Source: Pseudevernia furfuracea
Lineage: Eukaryota > Ascomycota > Lecanoromycetes > Lecanorales > Parmeliaceae
Direction: 5' to 3'
Assembly (NCBI GenBank): GCA_022315425.1
Contig: JAIUPT010000035.1
Location: 496,001-560,000, forward strand
Length of the DNA stretch: 64,000 nucleotides
Shown here: piece after piece, positions 18,428-29,202 of the stretch
How the letters are laid out: each line of letters opens with the position of its first letter
Position numbering within the stretch: the stretch's first letter is position 1
Made by a program: the position numbers and the translations under genes
Notes under the pieces: generated by a model
What the model was told of the DNA's origin: nothing
The model's database searches: none
What the model saw: the letters and a program-made list of their open reading frames with translations, nothing else

Positions 18428-21412
18428 ATGGATCCACCACCTCACAGGAATCTCCATGCATCTGGTATTCCAAGGCTTTCCAAGTTGCCTCTTCCCAGGA
18501 GTGCCGTGAAACCGCCTCGACCACCAGAGCCTACCAAGTATGCATTCAAGAGTCGAGCTTTGCCCGGGAAGATGGCTCAAAACGCAACCAAGACGACGAC
18601 CTCTTTGGAAACAGACAGTTGGACTAGTCAGTCAATACAACAGTCGGCTACTGAATCACAGGCAGTTGAGAACACGGTAGTCGGCAATTTATATGATGTC
18701 CAGCTAGACCCTCCAGTAAAGTCACATACGCATTCTCGACGACCCAGGCCCTCTTTGTCGGACAGGACCATAGAGACCCTTTCCCAAATTTCACCTTCAC
18801 CATCTCCACGCAGACGAAGTTCCAGCTTCTTTCCATCAGAGAGTCCTGTGGCCCCGTCACCACGACCGGCGTCATCCTTGAGCAGGACTCGCCCAAGTAC
18901 CAGCCATGGTCAGCGGCCGCCTCTACCATCTGGCTTTCCAACTCCAAGGGCGCCATCCCCCGCTAAGCGCCAACTAGAGCCAACGACTGGAAATCCGATG
19001 CCAAAGACTACGCCCAGTAAAAGGGCAGTCAGCTCTCATGTTCCCCGAAGTCTACCCCATTCAAATCCTACGCTTAACAATACTGTCGAGCTGACACCTT
19101 CAAAATCAAAGCCGCCAATGCAGAGCACCGGAGATTTAGCTTGGTACAAAGAGGAGACTGTCACCAACAAGCCGGCGATGAAACCTGGAAAGATTAGTCA
19201 GACCTTAGCTGCAAGGCCCTCTAAGCAACGCCCGTCAGTCCAGGGTGCATTCGCCAAACCACTGCCGAAGTTGAGGGACAAGCCTGGAGGCAAACCTGGT
19301 GGAGATACAAGGAACAGATCGCCTAACATATCAGCAGAATTTACTGACATCTTCCCCAATCTTTCTCCAACCTCAAAGATGTCCTCACAGACTTCCTCGG
19401 AGTCTGCTGGGACAACATCCTCACTCTCTAAGGTGCCAACATCATCAGCTGCTCTCCGAGAGACAATCGCGAAAGCCAAAGCAGCGCGCTATAAGACTAG
19501 CCAGTCGCAGAATATAGATACCGCTTCATCCATACGGGTGACGGATGACTTCCCCGAAATTGAAGTGGAGGTCAGTAACAAAGGCCTCTTGCGCAAGCGT
19601 GTGGCTTCCGCCCGCGCTGATGGACGTCTCAACATTGCTGCAATGGGATTGAAGGACATGCCCCGCGAGGTATTGAATATGTACAATGCTGATATGGTCG
19701 ACCCCGGTGATGGAGCTTGGTACGAGAGCGTTGATCTCGTCAGGCTAGTAGCGGCAGATAATGAGTTCGAGCATCTTGGCGAAGAAGTCTTTCCGGATAT
19801 CGTTGGTGGACCTGACCATGCGATGAACGATGACTTCCAAGGGATGCTATTCGCTGGCTTAGATACAGTTGATCTACACGGCAATCATTTGCAATTGCTG
19901 CCCTTGGGTCTACGGAGATTGGAGCATCTGACGATGTTGAATCTTTCGAAAAACAAGCTTGGTAACGAGAGTCTGAATATCATCACTCAAGTCGGGTCCC
20001 TCCGGGAATTACGGCTTGCCGAGAACACTCTCAATGGAATGCTCACTCCGCAGCTTAGCAAACTAAGTAAGCTAGAAACTCTTGACGTTTCCAACAACGC
20101 GATTACTACTCTACCACCTAACAGCGACGAGATCTCCAAGCTCCGCGTTTTAAATGTCGCTGGAAACAGGTTGTCTTGGTTACCCTTTGAGCTTTTGGTA
20201 TCTTTACCTCTGGTTGAGATAGATGCTGCTCGGAATCGACTTGGTGGAGCACTATTCCCCTCCTGTGTCCCAGGTTTGCCGGATTTGAAAAGTTTGGACG
20301 TCGCAAACAATGCTTTGACTTCGATAGTAGAGAGCGGAGCTATTGAGCTTCCATCTCTCCAGTCTCTCAATGTTACAGAGAACAGACTGATACAACTGCC
20401 GGACATGCTGGGGTGGACCGAGCTTCTTACCCTTATGACGGCGGGAAACAGACTGGCCTCGCTTCCTGAGAGCATCATCTCTTCCAAAAAATTGAAGAGT
20501 GTCGACATCAGCAGAAACGATATCAAGAAGCTTGATGAGCGGCTTGGGTTATTGGATACTCTGGTCATGCTACGAATTGCAAACAATCCGTTGAGAGAGC
20601 GTAAGTTCTTGAGTATGGATACTGATACTCTGAAGCGCGAACTTCGAAGCCGCCTTCTGCCGGAAGAATTGTCTGAAAGTGAGAGAGGCGACATAATGAG
20701 CTACCAAGGCTCAGGCCCAGTCGCTGGCACAGACACTAAAATTCCCAAAACGTGGCACATCAAAACAGGTGGTGTTGTCGACCGTTCATCAGCAAACCTT
20801 GAAGCCATCGAACCCTCAGATCTCGACTCCTTGAACCAGGGGAACGATGTCAAGACCCTCATTCTACATCATAATCTCTTTTCACAGCTTCCCCAAGCGA
20901 TAGAACTTATAGGAAATTCTCTAAGGATGTTGGATCTCTCCCGCAATAAGCTCACTGGTGGTAGCTGCTATATTCCCACGAACCTCTCGCTTCCCAATCT
21001 CAGGTCACTGAACCTTTCGAACAACGCAATCACGTCACTGTCCGCACTCGTCGATCTCCTCTCCGCCCCTCAGATATCGGAAATGAACATTTCCCGCAAT
21101 CGTCTCACCTCTCTTCCTGTCCTCCGAAAGTCTTTTCCTTCCTTGACGTCTGTCCATGCTTCACAAAACAGCATATCGGAGCTACGGGTTGAGTCTGTGA
21201 AAGGCTTGCGGGTGCTGGATATCAGTGGAAATTCCATTGCTCATCTGGAGCCTAAGTTGGGCCTGTTGGGCTCAGAAGGATTGAGAACACTGATTGTTGG
21301 AGCCAACACATTCAGGGTGCCCAGGAGGGATGTAATAGACAAGGGCACTGAAGCTGTGCTGGCATGGTTGACAGGCAGGATACCGGCGGAAGAGATGCAG
21401 GGTCTTGGTTGA
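18428..21412 (+). CDS. leucine-rich repeat protein, LRRC40 orthologue (994 aa)
   Basis: Single exon, ATG at 18428 (CCAACATGGATCC). The first ~390 residues are disordered, SP/TP-rich and basic (PSPRRRSSSFFPSESPVAPS). The LRRC40-type head follows at about residue 393 (ADGRLNIAAMGLKDMPREVL), then roughly twenty leucine-rich repeats to about residue 955 (LxxLxLxxNxL pattern, e.g. LTMLNLSKNKLG, LRSLNLSNNAITSL), interrupted near residues 745-810 by a polar linker. The last block (ANTFRVPRRDVIDKGTEAVL) matches the characteristic end of LRRC40, with EAVLAWLTGRI in place of the animal EVLKYLRSKI. LRR proteins of this type are intracellular binding scaffolds; the specific partner is unknown. The N-terminal extension is a fungal addition. 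Confidence 0.9.
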   Translation: MDPPPHRNLHASGIPRLSKLPLPRSAVKPPRPPEPTKYAFKSRALPGKMAQNATKTTTSLETDSWTSQSIQQSATESQAVENTVVGNLYDVQLDPPVKSHTHSRRPRPSLSDRTIETLSQISPSPSPRRRSSSFFPSESPVAPSPRPASSLSRTRPSTSHGQRPPLPSGFPTPRAPSPAKRQLEPTTGNPMPKTTPSKRAVSSHVPRSLPHSNPTLNNTVELTPSKSKPPMQSTGDLAWYKEETVTNKPAMKPGKISQTLAARPSKQRPSVQGAFAKPLPKLRDKPGGKPGGDTRNRSPNISAEFTDIFPNLSPTSKMSSQTSSESAGTTSSLSKVPTSSAALRETIAKAKAARYKTSQSQNIDTASSIRVTDDFPEIEVEVSNKGLLRKRVASARADGRLNIAAMGLKDMPREVLNMYNADMVDPGDGAWYESVDLVRLVAADNEFEHLGEEVFPDIVGGPDHAMNDDFQGMLFAGLDTVDLHGNHLQLLPLGLRRLEHLTMLNLSKNKLGNESLNIITQVGSLRELRLAENTLNGMLTPQLSKLSKLETLDVSNNAITTLPPNSDEISKLRVLNVAGNRLSWLPFELLVSLPLVEIDAARNRLGGALFPSCVPGLPDLKSLDVANNALTSIVESGAIELPSLQSLNVTENRLIQLPDMLGWTELLTLMTAGNRLASLPESIISSKKLKSVDISRNDIKKLDERLGLLDTLVMLRIANNPLRERKFLSMDTDTLKRELRSRLLPEELSESERGDIMSYQGSGPVAGTDTKIPKTWHIKTGGVVDRSSANLEAIEPSDLDSLNQGNDVKTLILHHNLFSQLPQAIELIGNSLRMLDLSRNKLTGGSCYIPTNLSLPNLRSLNLSNNAITSLSALVDLLSAPQISEMNISRNRLTSLPVLRKSFPSLTSVHASQNSISELRVESVKGLRVLDISGNSIAHLEPKLGLLGSEGLRTLIVGANTFRVPRRDVIDKGTEAVLAWLTGRIPAEEMQGLG

Positions 21413-21623
21413 AAATGCCTATGTGGATAGTTTTAGCACTTTTATCAATGGATGGAATTTCTCTGTCATGATTCGGTCATTGCTTTTGCTGCTAGACCGT
21501 GACGTCAATTGTGCTTGCGTGCGCGGCCCCAAAAAGTGAATAAAACGAAATCGCTGTGGAGTATTGCCATATCGCCTTGATGCTTCGACTCCATTTACTT
21601 TAACCTTGTCTTCTGCCATTACA

Positions 21624-22355
21624 ATGCCACCCCCACAGCTTCGTCCTCTCCACCTCCACCCTTACCGCCTCTTCCACCTCTCCGCCCGCCTACGCCTCCG
21701 CGACCGCCCCTCCCCCTCCTCCCAAGCACCACCCGAGGAGGATTACTACTCCCTCCTCCTCTCCCAGCCTATCCCCACCCCGGCAAAAAAGACCATCAAC
21801 CCCGTCCGCGCACCCAGATCCTCCAATCCCACATCCTCGTCCACGACGCCCCCGCCCTCTGCCGCATCGACGACGCAATCCACACCGGCTTCCATCCAAG
21901 GCAGTGACAAGGGCCCCGAGAACAGAGTCTTGTTTTCCACGCCACTGGCGGGACCGAGCGCCCGAATGCGCGGGCTGGCGAGGGGAGAGAAAGGGTTGGC
22001 CCGTCCGCCGGAGCCGGATAATTGCTGCATGAGCGGGTGTGTGAATTGCGTTTGGGATGCCTATCGGGAAGAAGTGGAAGAGTGGGCTGCGGCGAGGAGA
22101 AGGAATGCTAGGGAGCAGCAGAGTCATAACACGGACGAGCAGAGGAGGGCGGGGAGTGGGGGGACTGGGGGGGAAGGGAGGGGTGGGGATGAGGGAGGGG
22201 TGGGGGATATGGATGGAGTTGGGGGGTTTAGGAATATGGACTTGAGTGGGGAGGATGAAGGGGGGTTGTTTGAGGGGGTGTCTGTTGGGATTCGGGAGTT
22301 TATGAATACGGAAAAGAGGTTGAGAGAGAGGAGGGCCGCAGAGCACGCAGATTAA
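21624..22355 (+). CDS. oxidoreductase-like (OXLD1 / PF09791-type) mitochondrial protein (243 aa)
   Basis: The ATG at 21624 (ATTACAATGCC) is taken as start; the frame is open further up but without ATG. The N-terminus (LHPYRLFHLSARLRLRDR) is rich in Arg, Leu and Ser without acidic residues, typical of a mitochondrial presequence. The diagnostic motif lies near residues 127-150: PPEPDNCCMSGCVNCVWDAY followed by EEVEEW, the conserved PxxPDNCCxSGCxxCVWxxY signature of this family. The four Cys suggest metal or redox binding. The tail is a Gly-rich low-complexity stretch (about residues 175-210) encoded by runs of G. The exact biochemical role is not established. Confidence 0.88.
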   Translation: MPPPQLRPLHLHPYRLFHLSARLRLRDRPSPSSQAPPEEDYYSLLLSQPIPTPAKKTINPVRAPRSSNPTSSSTTPPPSAASTTQSTPASIQGSDKGPENRVLFSTPLAGPSARMRGLARGEKGLARPPEPDNCCMSGCVNCVWDAYREEVEEWAAARRRNAREQQSHNTDEQRRAGSGGTGGEGRGGDEGGVGDMDGVGGFRNMDLSGEDEGGLFEGVSVGIREFMNTEKRLRERRAAEHAD

Positions 22356-22749
22356 AAGGGGTTGCGATCAGGAAGACTACAGTGCAAAGGCTGGTTGTGA
22401 GCTTTTCAGCGATTGGGCTGTGAAGGATCAAATTTGAACCTGGCATCTGGGGCCGTGGTGGAATTGCCATCCTCGATGACCAAAGGGCCCAAACCATCAG
22501 CCAAGTTTCACGCGAACGTTTATCGACACTGTCATATGTCAGCATTCGATTGCTTGGCACGTCCTCTGGCGAGACTAGCGGAGAGGCAACGTCCGAGGTC
22601 CAGTAAACGGTAGACAGTTGGTGCCGTGAATAAGCCGGGCATGACGGATACCAGGCAGTGTACAGAACAAGACCTAGAGAGAGAGAAAAGAGCGACTTGG
22701 CTCAAGGATCATCCGAGTCTTTTATAACGCCGCCGTATATAGCACTATA
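22356..22749. other. intergenic between convergent genes
   Basis: Lies between the 3' ends of the OXLD1-like and DPM3 genes, so it contains both 3' flanks. No gene seen. Confidence 0.5.
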
Positions 22750-23154
22750 TCAATCCACATCGACCCCATTCCTCTTCAGCTCTTCCCTTGCCATATCGAT
22801 CTCCCCCATCAATTCCTTATGCGCTTCCGGTACATCATTGAACATGAATACGCCCCACCCCAGCTTGAAAAGGAGATAGGAACCGAAGGATACGAGAGCC
22901 CAGAAAGGGAACTGTTGCAGGTATCATCAGCTTTGCAGTAGTAATGGGGGTTCTAGGGCTAAAGGATGCGTACGACTGGTATGACTTCGTCCTGGACGGT
23001 TTCTGTGAAGGGTACTATGTGGAGGAAGCAGGCGAGGTAAAGCTAGGAGACCAATTTGTTAGCGAATTGTAATTGGTGGCAGACTTGAGTAACTGAGGCG
23101 GCTCACAGAAGATGCCAGCAGGGCCAGAGAGATGGTCTGTTGTGCCCTCGTCAT
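22750..23154 (-). CDS. DPM3: dolichol-phosphate mannosyltransferase subunit 3 (92 aa, three exons)
   Basis: Stabilising membrane subunit of the dolichol-phosphate-mannose synthase of the ER. Exons on the minus strand: 23154-23107, 23042-22974 and 22911-22750; introns of 64 and 62 nt, both phase 0. The first hydrophobic helix spans exons 1-2 (TISLALLASSLYLACFLHIV). The second is in exon 3 (FPFWALVSFGSYLLFKLGWG), a hallmark of DPM3. The C-terminal cytosolic part (FNDVPEAHKELMGEIDMARE) is the conserved coiled segment that binds the catalytic subunit. The length of 92 aa equals the usual family size. None of the exons is long enough to stand out as an ORF. Confidence 0.95.
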
Positions 23155-23774
23155 GGCTAGAATTGCAGCTGCTTAGCGAGGAAAGCAAGAAACTCTAGAT
23201 GGAGATGTTCTAATAAGTTTGTAACGACCGTCTTGAAGTTCTAGTCTGAGAATGTACGAGAAGAGATTGTACCTTACCTTATTAGACAAGAAGCTTTTCG
23301 GAAATCCATCGGCAGCCGGAGCAACGTTTGGCCGAATTCTCAATGAAAGCTTTATTAAAGCTTTATTGAGCAACGAGTGTAAGAGCGATCACCACATTGC
23401 CGTCTTGAAGTCCGACAACACGACGCTTTTGGAACCCTGAGATCACAAGTTATATCAACTGACAAAGCTGTGAGTCTCTAATTAGTTTGTTGGGGACAGC
23501 CAGCATGATCACTTCTTGCACAAACCCCCTGTTCGGCATTTGGCCTTAATGATCCATTTCCTGACTTGGTTTGGCATGTTATTGTGGTCCTATTGATATG
23601 GATTTATATTTACGACATGAAAATTTCAGTCTCTGTGACACCTTCCTATATTGTTCAAATGACCATGAATGTATCTTTGGCCGTTTGACGAGCTGGGACC
23701 AAAAAGTAGCATCTTGTCTGCGCTCCAGACGGCGTGGCAAATCATCCTATTGAAGAGTGCAAAATCATTCAAAT
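23155..23774. other. intergenic, divergent promoter region
   Basis: Lies between the divergent DPM3 and armadillo-protein genes. It contains AAGCTTTATTAAAGCTTTATT near 23348-23368, a small local duplication. No gene seen. Confidence 0.5.
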
Positions 23775-26065
23775 ATGCAGGATACCATGGAACCGTTACC
23801 GCCCAATTCAAACGTGGAGAATCCACCGTCCACTTCTACCGGAGAATCTACACCACAGTCTGGGTCAGCAAGACCGCAAATGTTCCGGTCTTTGTCTAAC
23901 ATCTTCGAGACCATTGTGCCTCGAGACCACACCGGCTTGAGCTTCGATGACTGGCCTGCAATGCTCGAGCGTGCAGATGCTGGTCTTGAAACCGGCAAAG
24001 CTTTGCGAGCTGTGGTCCTTATCCTTCAATACCTGCGACAAAAATCACCTGCGAAAGTTATACCTGCCACCAAGATCTTAGCTGACGGCAGTCGGTATGG
24101 TAAGCTCGCGATGGCTGTTTCGGAGGTGGTGCAAGAAAGATGAAGAACTCCTGACTGATACGTACTCAGAGCCGTGGCGATTACCTTTCGGAGATGAGAA
24201 GATACTGGACTTCTACCTTGATCTCCTTGCCGCCGATGAGATTGAACGTAACTGGACTTCGGATGCTCTGCGTTTAGTTGGAAACTCCTGTGCCGATCTG
24301 GGTTCGTATCGAAACAAGGTTCACCATTTCATAGTCACTGATTTGAGCTTTAAGACATCAACCGAGAGCGTGCACTTGCCAAGCTGAAGCTGTCAGCCTT
24401 GCTCGATCACTTGAAAGAAGAGGGAAAAGCAGATCTTGCCATCGGTGTGCTATGTAATCTTTGTCTCGACTATGGTACCTTACCCTCCATCCCACCAAAT
24501 TAGTCAAGCTGACGACTTTAAGAACCGGCGCAGGTAGCTCTTAGGGCTAACCGGCTATTTCTCAGCATTATCCAAATGCTCGAGCGTCGATGTTACAACC
24601 TAGAATTTCTCCCCCAGGTTTCTCTTCTCTTAGACGTCGCCATCGAGAATTGTGAGTACACGTTTTCGGCCGCTTGTGGAGCGGAAATGCTAAAGCAACG
24701 ACGGCAGTCAATCCGGAGGTGTACCCAAATACTGAAGCAATTGCTGTCATCTATCAAGCCATCACAATACCCGGTGTGGACATCGAAACCCAAATATCCT
24801 TAGCAAATGCGATTGTTGCTGTTTTGAAGCACGAGCAAATCCAGAAGACTTTGATAGAAGAGAACAAGCTGTTGATCATTCTTGATTTGTTTGTATTCTC
24901 TTATACTCAGGACGCTAGAAGTACAGAGTATTTTTCCAGGTCGACAGCTGAAACGAAGCTGCACCATCCAGCCCAGGATCCCGACGATGAAGCTCAACTT
25001 ACGGCTTTACGCTCGGCGTTGTCTGCGCAGTTATGGGACATGACTACGCTGACTGAATTTACTGCCAAGTACTCACCCGCATCGGAATTTGTTCAAAAAC
25101 TCATCTTGTGGCTCTCGGTAGATGAACCGCAGATGCAAGTCTGTGCATGCAGCGTACTCCGCAATGTGGCGAGCTCTGATCAGAATGCTAGCGACATGGT
25201 TATGAACCTCAAGATTCATTGGTTGTTGATATCCCTCCTGGATGATTCTAGCAATCTCCAAGTACTGGAGGAATCAATACGACTAATGAAGAATCTAGCA
25301 GTACCTGCAGCAAACAAAAAAGAGCTCCAAGCCTTTGAAAGCATTACATTGCTTTGGTCCAAGTTCGAAAGTCCGACCTTACACTATGCAGCTGCCAGCC
25401 TCGTGAGACAATTGCTCAGAGGATGCTTTCACAACATCTATCACTTTCTAAGCCCGAATATCTCAGAGAGGAACCATAGCTACGCCCTTCGGCTTCTTCA
25501 CCTTTATAGCAACACTAATGATGCAGCAATAAAGACCGAGGTTGCTCGTATTGTTGTAGAGATGTGGCGTACAGCCAACAGTGGTGACAGCGAGGAAGTG
25601 CGCTCCCAAGTGTTTCGTGTGGAGAAAGCTGTGCGCGGGGTGAATTTGCGCCGTGATGAGATGGTCAAGCCTGTGGTAGCGATGATCGTAGAGTCTGAGA
25701 ACCCGTCGCTTGTTACAGAAGGGTGGTTCGGCTTGGCTTTAATGGCCATGTCGGAGGAATGGGGCGAAGCCATCTACAACGCACTATGTGGAGATGCGAC
25801 CAAGGATGTCTTCAAAGCAGCGGTCTCCTGCCAAGATGCGCATTCAAAGGACCGGGACAATGCGCGGATCCTCGCAGATAGGCTGTTGAGGCACAGTGTG
25901 AGTCTTGTTACCCGCCATAATCAGTTACCCGACCACACTCGCTGACCACAGTATACCAGGCGGAGAGCCCTGCTCGACTTGATTTTCTTAGACCTCGTGT
26001 GCCTGGGAGCAAACATCACTCAGAGGTGGAACGCAGCTAGAGCTCGGCATTGTCAACCGGAATGA
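23775..26065 (+). CDS. armadillo-repeat protein, SmgGDS/RAP1GDS1-like (about 673 aa, six exons)
   Basis: Predicted guanine-nucleotide dissociation stimulator or chaperone of prenylated small GTPases, cytosolic. Exons: 23775-24099, 24170-24301, 24355-24474, 24523-24651, 24696-25897 and 25952-26065. The first four introns (44-70 nt) all leave a codon after its first base, and the joins restore diagnostic armadillo text: LRLVGNSCADL|DINRERALAKL, DLAIGVLCNLCLDY|EPAQVAL, then NLEFLPQVSLLLDVAIEN. The large exon has further repeats (VCACSVLRNVASSDQNASD, YAAASLVRQLL). The last intron is less certain: unspliced, the frame stops at 25945 after VTRHNQLPDHTR. The assignment rests on the NSCAD and armadillo pattern; another armadillo protein cannot be excluded. 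Confidence 0.82.
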
Positions 26066-27385
26066 GATCTCCTCATACGCGAAATATCGAAATTCATGGA
26101 TGCAGCCCCCTGGCCGCATCACATCCTCATCTCTTCTCGAACTCCATGTACATCTTACACCCTCAATCTATACCTTGAAACACATGATGCCGTGTTCCGG
26201 TCGGATAGAAGCATGATAAAAATCATAAAGAGCAAGCCTTTGCAGGCAGTCATGAAAATCGGTTTCGTGCTCAGTGTATAACAAAAGCTCTTTGACCTTC
26301 TGCTTCGTGAAGCGTATATGATACTAAAATTAAATATTATCTTTCGTGTCAAGGTCTTAACTCTTAAAAGAAGAAGTCGTTTTGCAACGAAGGCTTATAT
26401 CGTTAGCGTAACTATGTTTATAAGAGCTTTTTATAATAATAGAAGACGATATAGATCAGAATAGTCATTATAACGATTATGTTCTCTCGTTAAATTGATG
26501 CCATAGGTAGTAATAGATGTGAAAGACAGCCCTATAACTCAGCCCTACACTAGCGTACGAAATCGAGGTCTCATACCTATTTCTACAAGCATGCATTTGT
26601 ACTTAGAAACCTCATAGTTAGAATTCTATTCAAACCACATTTAAACGCTATTTCAGTCTTATGTGCAGTCCCTAACAATATGCATCAATTATTGTAGGGT
26701 TTTCGTGAGGGTTTTCGAAAGGCCGAATAATCTACGGATATATTAAAAGAACCTCGAGAACTAACGGAATCGGGTTAGCGTATGTTCGTGCCTCGCAGAA
26801 ATCTCGTATTGCTGCGAGTCTAAAAGTTGTAATTTAAATTGCAAAACCCCTCTAATAATGATATGAGACTGATGAAATTTCAACGTCGTCCAGCAATTTC
26901 TGGCTGCTACAGTATAACGGAGACAAAGATGCAGAGTCGCTTATGCGCATAAGCCTGACACAATGGCTTCAAGCCATCGGAACTTTCTTTTGCTAAAAGA
27001 GCGCAGGCCACGTCTCATTATGTCTTGTCCTACAAGACAGAAGGTTTTAAATTTCATGGCGCTACATGTGGTGCGGGAAATATGGAGCTCGTCTATGCCT
27101 CGTACTTATTAGCTGCTCCTCCCTCAGGCTTCTTCTTTCCTTCTGCTGTCATTTTCTTCACTTGCTCGGGCCGTTTTACTGCTTCCAATGTGAGTGCTTT
27201 GCTGCAGCTGGTATTGGAACCGTCAATCTGCACCTATAATCTGCTGCAAAGGAAATATGGTACTCGAATTGACCGATAGCACCTATTTGGCAGCTTCTGC
27301 AAAGTGCAGCCTGTAGCAAGAATGCTGGCGGCTGCTGGATGCTCTATTTCGATGTTTTAGCGATCATCGTGGTCGCAAGCAAGTC
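26066..27385. other. intergenic with an AT-rich relic
   Basis: Bases about 26,290-26,880 are markedly AT-rich compared with both flanks (TTAAATATTATC, TTTTTATAATAATAG) and hold no ORF. This looks like a short RIP-degraded repeat remnant inside the gene-rich block, but no element type can be recognised. Confidence 0.45.
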
Positions 27386-28690
27386 ATGATGGTAGCTCAT
27401 TACATTACACGAAAGATACTGGTATCTCTGGCTTGTACTGCCTCCTTCCTCTGGTTCTGGACAGTACGCCAGCCCAACATGCAACATCAATATAACGAAT
27501 TCTCTTGCCCAGGTCACATCACACCGCAAATCACACATAATGACACTAAAGTAGGGCCTATGCAGGGACTCATACCCGAAGGCAATACTACAACTCTGCC
27601 AGATTTCAGCCTAAGTCCATACGCTTATGTGTTCTATGCTACCCAGCCAGAGTACGCCTGCTCCGTACTCATCAACATAGATCGCCTCAACGATGTCTTT
27701 CACACGAAACACCGAATCATAGTCCTCGTGAAACCTACACTTAGCTCCGAATACCTTTCGCGCTTCACAGCACTGAACGCTACGGTCATTCCCTATCAGC
27801 CTCCGCCGCTCTTTGATAATGCGGTCCCCTATTATGCCGACGTTCTTCTCAAGCTCGTTGGATTCCGCCTCCATCAATACATTCCCTCATTAAAAAGAGT
27901 TCTCATCCTGGACTCCGATCAAATCATACTACAATCTCTAGATCATGTCTTTTCCTTTCCAGCCGTCGACCTTGCGGCTCCCCGTGCGTACTGGGAAGGA
28001 GCCTTTGGCTTCACCTCCGCCTTCCTCCTCGTCAGTCTAAGCGACAGGCTTTGGGGCCGCATGGACCTTGCCCTCCAAACCATCAAGCATAGCATATTCG
28101 ACATGGATCTGCTGAACAAAATGTTCGCCGAGACGGTCATGCTCCTGCCTGGCGATTACTGCACCCTCAACAGCGAATGGGAAACGAATAACATCCCAAA
28201 ATGGTGGCAAGGCTCTGAGCCTCCACGAGATCCGGCTTGGAAACCTTCGAGGAAGTTGCCGCCGACTCCGGATCCCCTACCAATAGAGGTACCTCCATCC
28301 TTGAAGGGCCCGCTTTCTACAAACAACACCAGCATCCTCTCCGCGACGGACCAAGTCCTTCTTGCGGAATACCGCAATGCCACCGCAAGGCGCGAGGCGA
28401 AGATTCAAGAGGCCAGGGATGCAGTTGAAGAGGTGCACAAAGAGCAGGTCTGGAAAGATGAACTGAAAGAGCGGGGTAAGCGCTTGGGTACGACCTTGGA
28501 GGATTTATATATGGATGTGAAGGTGATGCACTATACGGCGCTCGGGAAGCCATGGCAGAGACGTCTAGCGGAGGTGAAGAAGGCGAGACCGGATGCTCAT
28601 CCGCTTTTCGCAAAGGGGTTTGAGGTCTGGAGGACAAGGGCGGCGGAGATTTGTCCTTGGGGGGAGAAGCGGGGGGAGTATGTGGTTTGA
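27386..28690 (+). CDS. GT8-like glycosyltransferase, type II membrane protein (434 aa)
   Basis: Single exon with two adjacent ATGs at 27386 and 27389. A signal anchor lies at residues 11-27 (ILVSLACTASFLWFWTV) with a short N-terminal cytosolic tail, so the catalytic part faces the Golgi lumen. The GT-A fold is indicated by YVFYATQPEYACSVLINIDR near the start and by VLILDSDQIILQSLDHVF, in which DSD (residues 176-178) is the metal-binding DxD. PRAYWEGAFGFTSAFLLVSL follows, as in fungal GT8 and glucose N-acetyltransferase-like proteins. A charged linker (about 310-370) precedes MHYTALGKPWQRR, the substrate and UDP-binding HxxGxxKPW-like element. The sugar donor cannot be read from sequence. Confidence 0.88.
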   Translation: MMVAHYITRKILVSLACTASFLWFWTVRQPNMQHQYNEFSCPGHITPQITHNDTKVGPMQGLIPEGNTTTLPDFSLSPYAYVFYATQPEYACSVLINIDRLNDVFHTKHRIIVLVKPTLSSEYLSRFTALNATVIPYQPPPLFDNAVPYYADVLLKLVGFRLHQYIPSLKRVLILDSDQIILQSLDHVFSFPAVDLAAPRAYWEGAFGFTSAFLLVSLSDRLWGRMDLALQTIKHSIFDMDLLNKMFAETVMLLPGDYCTLNSEWETNNIPKWWQGSEPPRDPAWKPSRKLPPTPDPLPIEVPPSLKGPLSTNNTSILSATDQVLLAEYRNATARREAKIQEARDAVEEVHKEQVWKDELKERGKRLGTTLEDLYMDVKVMHYTALGKPWQRRLAEVKKARPDAHPLFAKGFEVWRTRAAEICPWGEKRGEYVV

Positions 28691-29202
28691 GGGGATAGCG
28701 TCGGCGTAGAGGATAAAGTGTATATGATAGCTGAGGGAATGTGCACAGTGTTATTTAGCGATATAGCCTTTTCTGTGAAACATTATTCCATTGGTTGAAG
28801 AGATTTAGCGGCCGTATCCGAACGAAACCTGTGACTTTATTGCCCAGGAAGTCTGCGAAAGTACCAAGCTATGCCTCGTCAATTATCTGGCTTGTCGCTA
28901 TTTTTATAGCGATGAGTATGAAGGACCAGGGTATAGGTACTCAAAAGGCAAGAGAGGAATAAACTGGTAGGTGCGCGGTGTTAATACTTAGTGACTAACG
29001 ACACCGAGCTTGAACCCCTCCATCTTCCTCAACACATTACATTGCATACGACACGTGGTGTTATTTCGCGCGCGCCTCGTCTTTGAGAAATCTGTCATTC
29101 CCAAACAGCCTCTCCCCTCAACTTACCCTTTTCACTGACGTACATCCGTTTGTACACACATCTGAAAAATAGTCTTCGTCAGCTCGAGTCCCTTCCAACG
29201 CC
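28691..29202. other. intergenic, 3' flank of the glycosyltransferase gene
   Basis: No gene seen. It marks the edge between the compact gene block and the degenerate region that follows. Confidence 0.5.

Noticed and set aside
19987..20694. 235-codon minus-strand ORF
   Set aside because: Antisense shadow of the leucine-rich repeats (Ser/Leu/Arg-rich).
21690..22346. 218-codon minus-strand ORF
   Set aside because: Shadow of the OXLD1-like gene: Pro/His/Arg-rich because it is the complement of Gly- and Ser-rich codons.
22425..22450. T-arm-like sequence (GGTTCAAATTTGATCC on the minus strand)
   Set aside because: No matching A box, anticodon arm or acceptor stem around it, so not a tRNA. No convincing tRNA or rRNA gene was found in the window.
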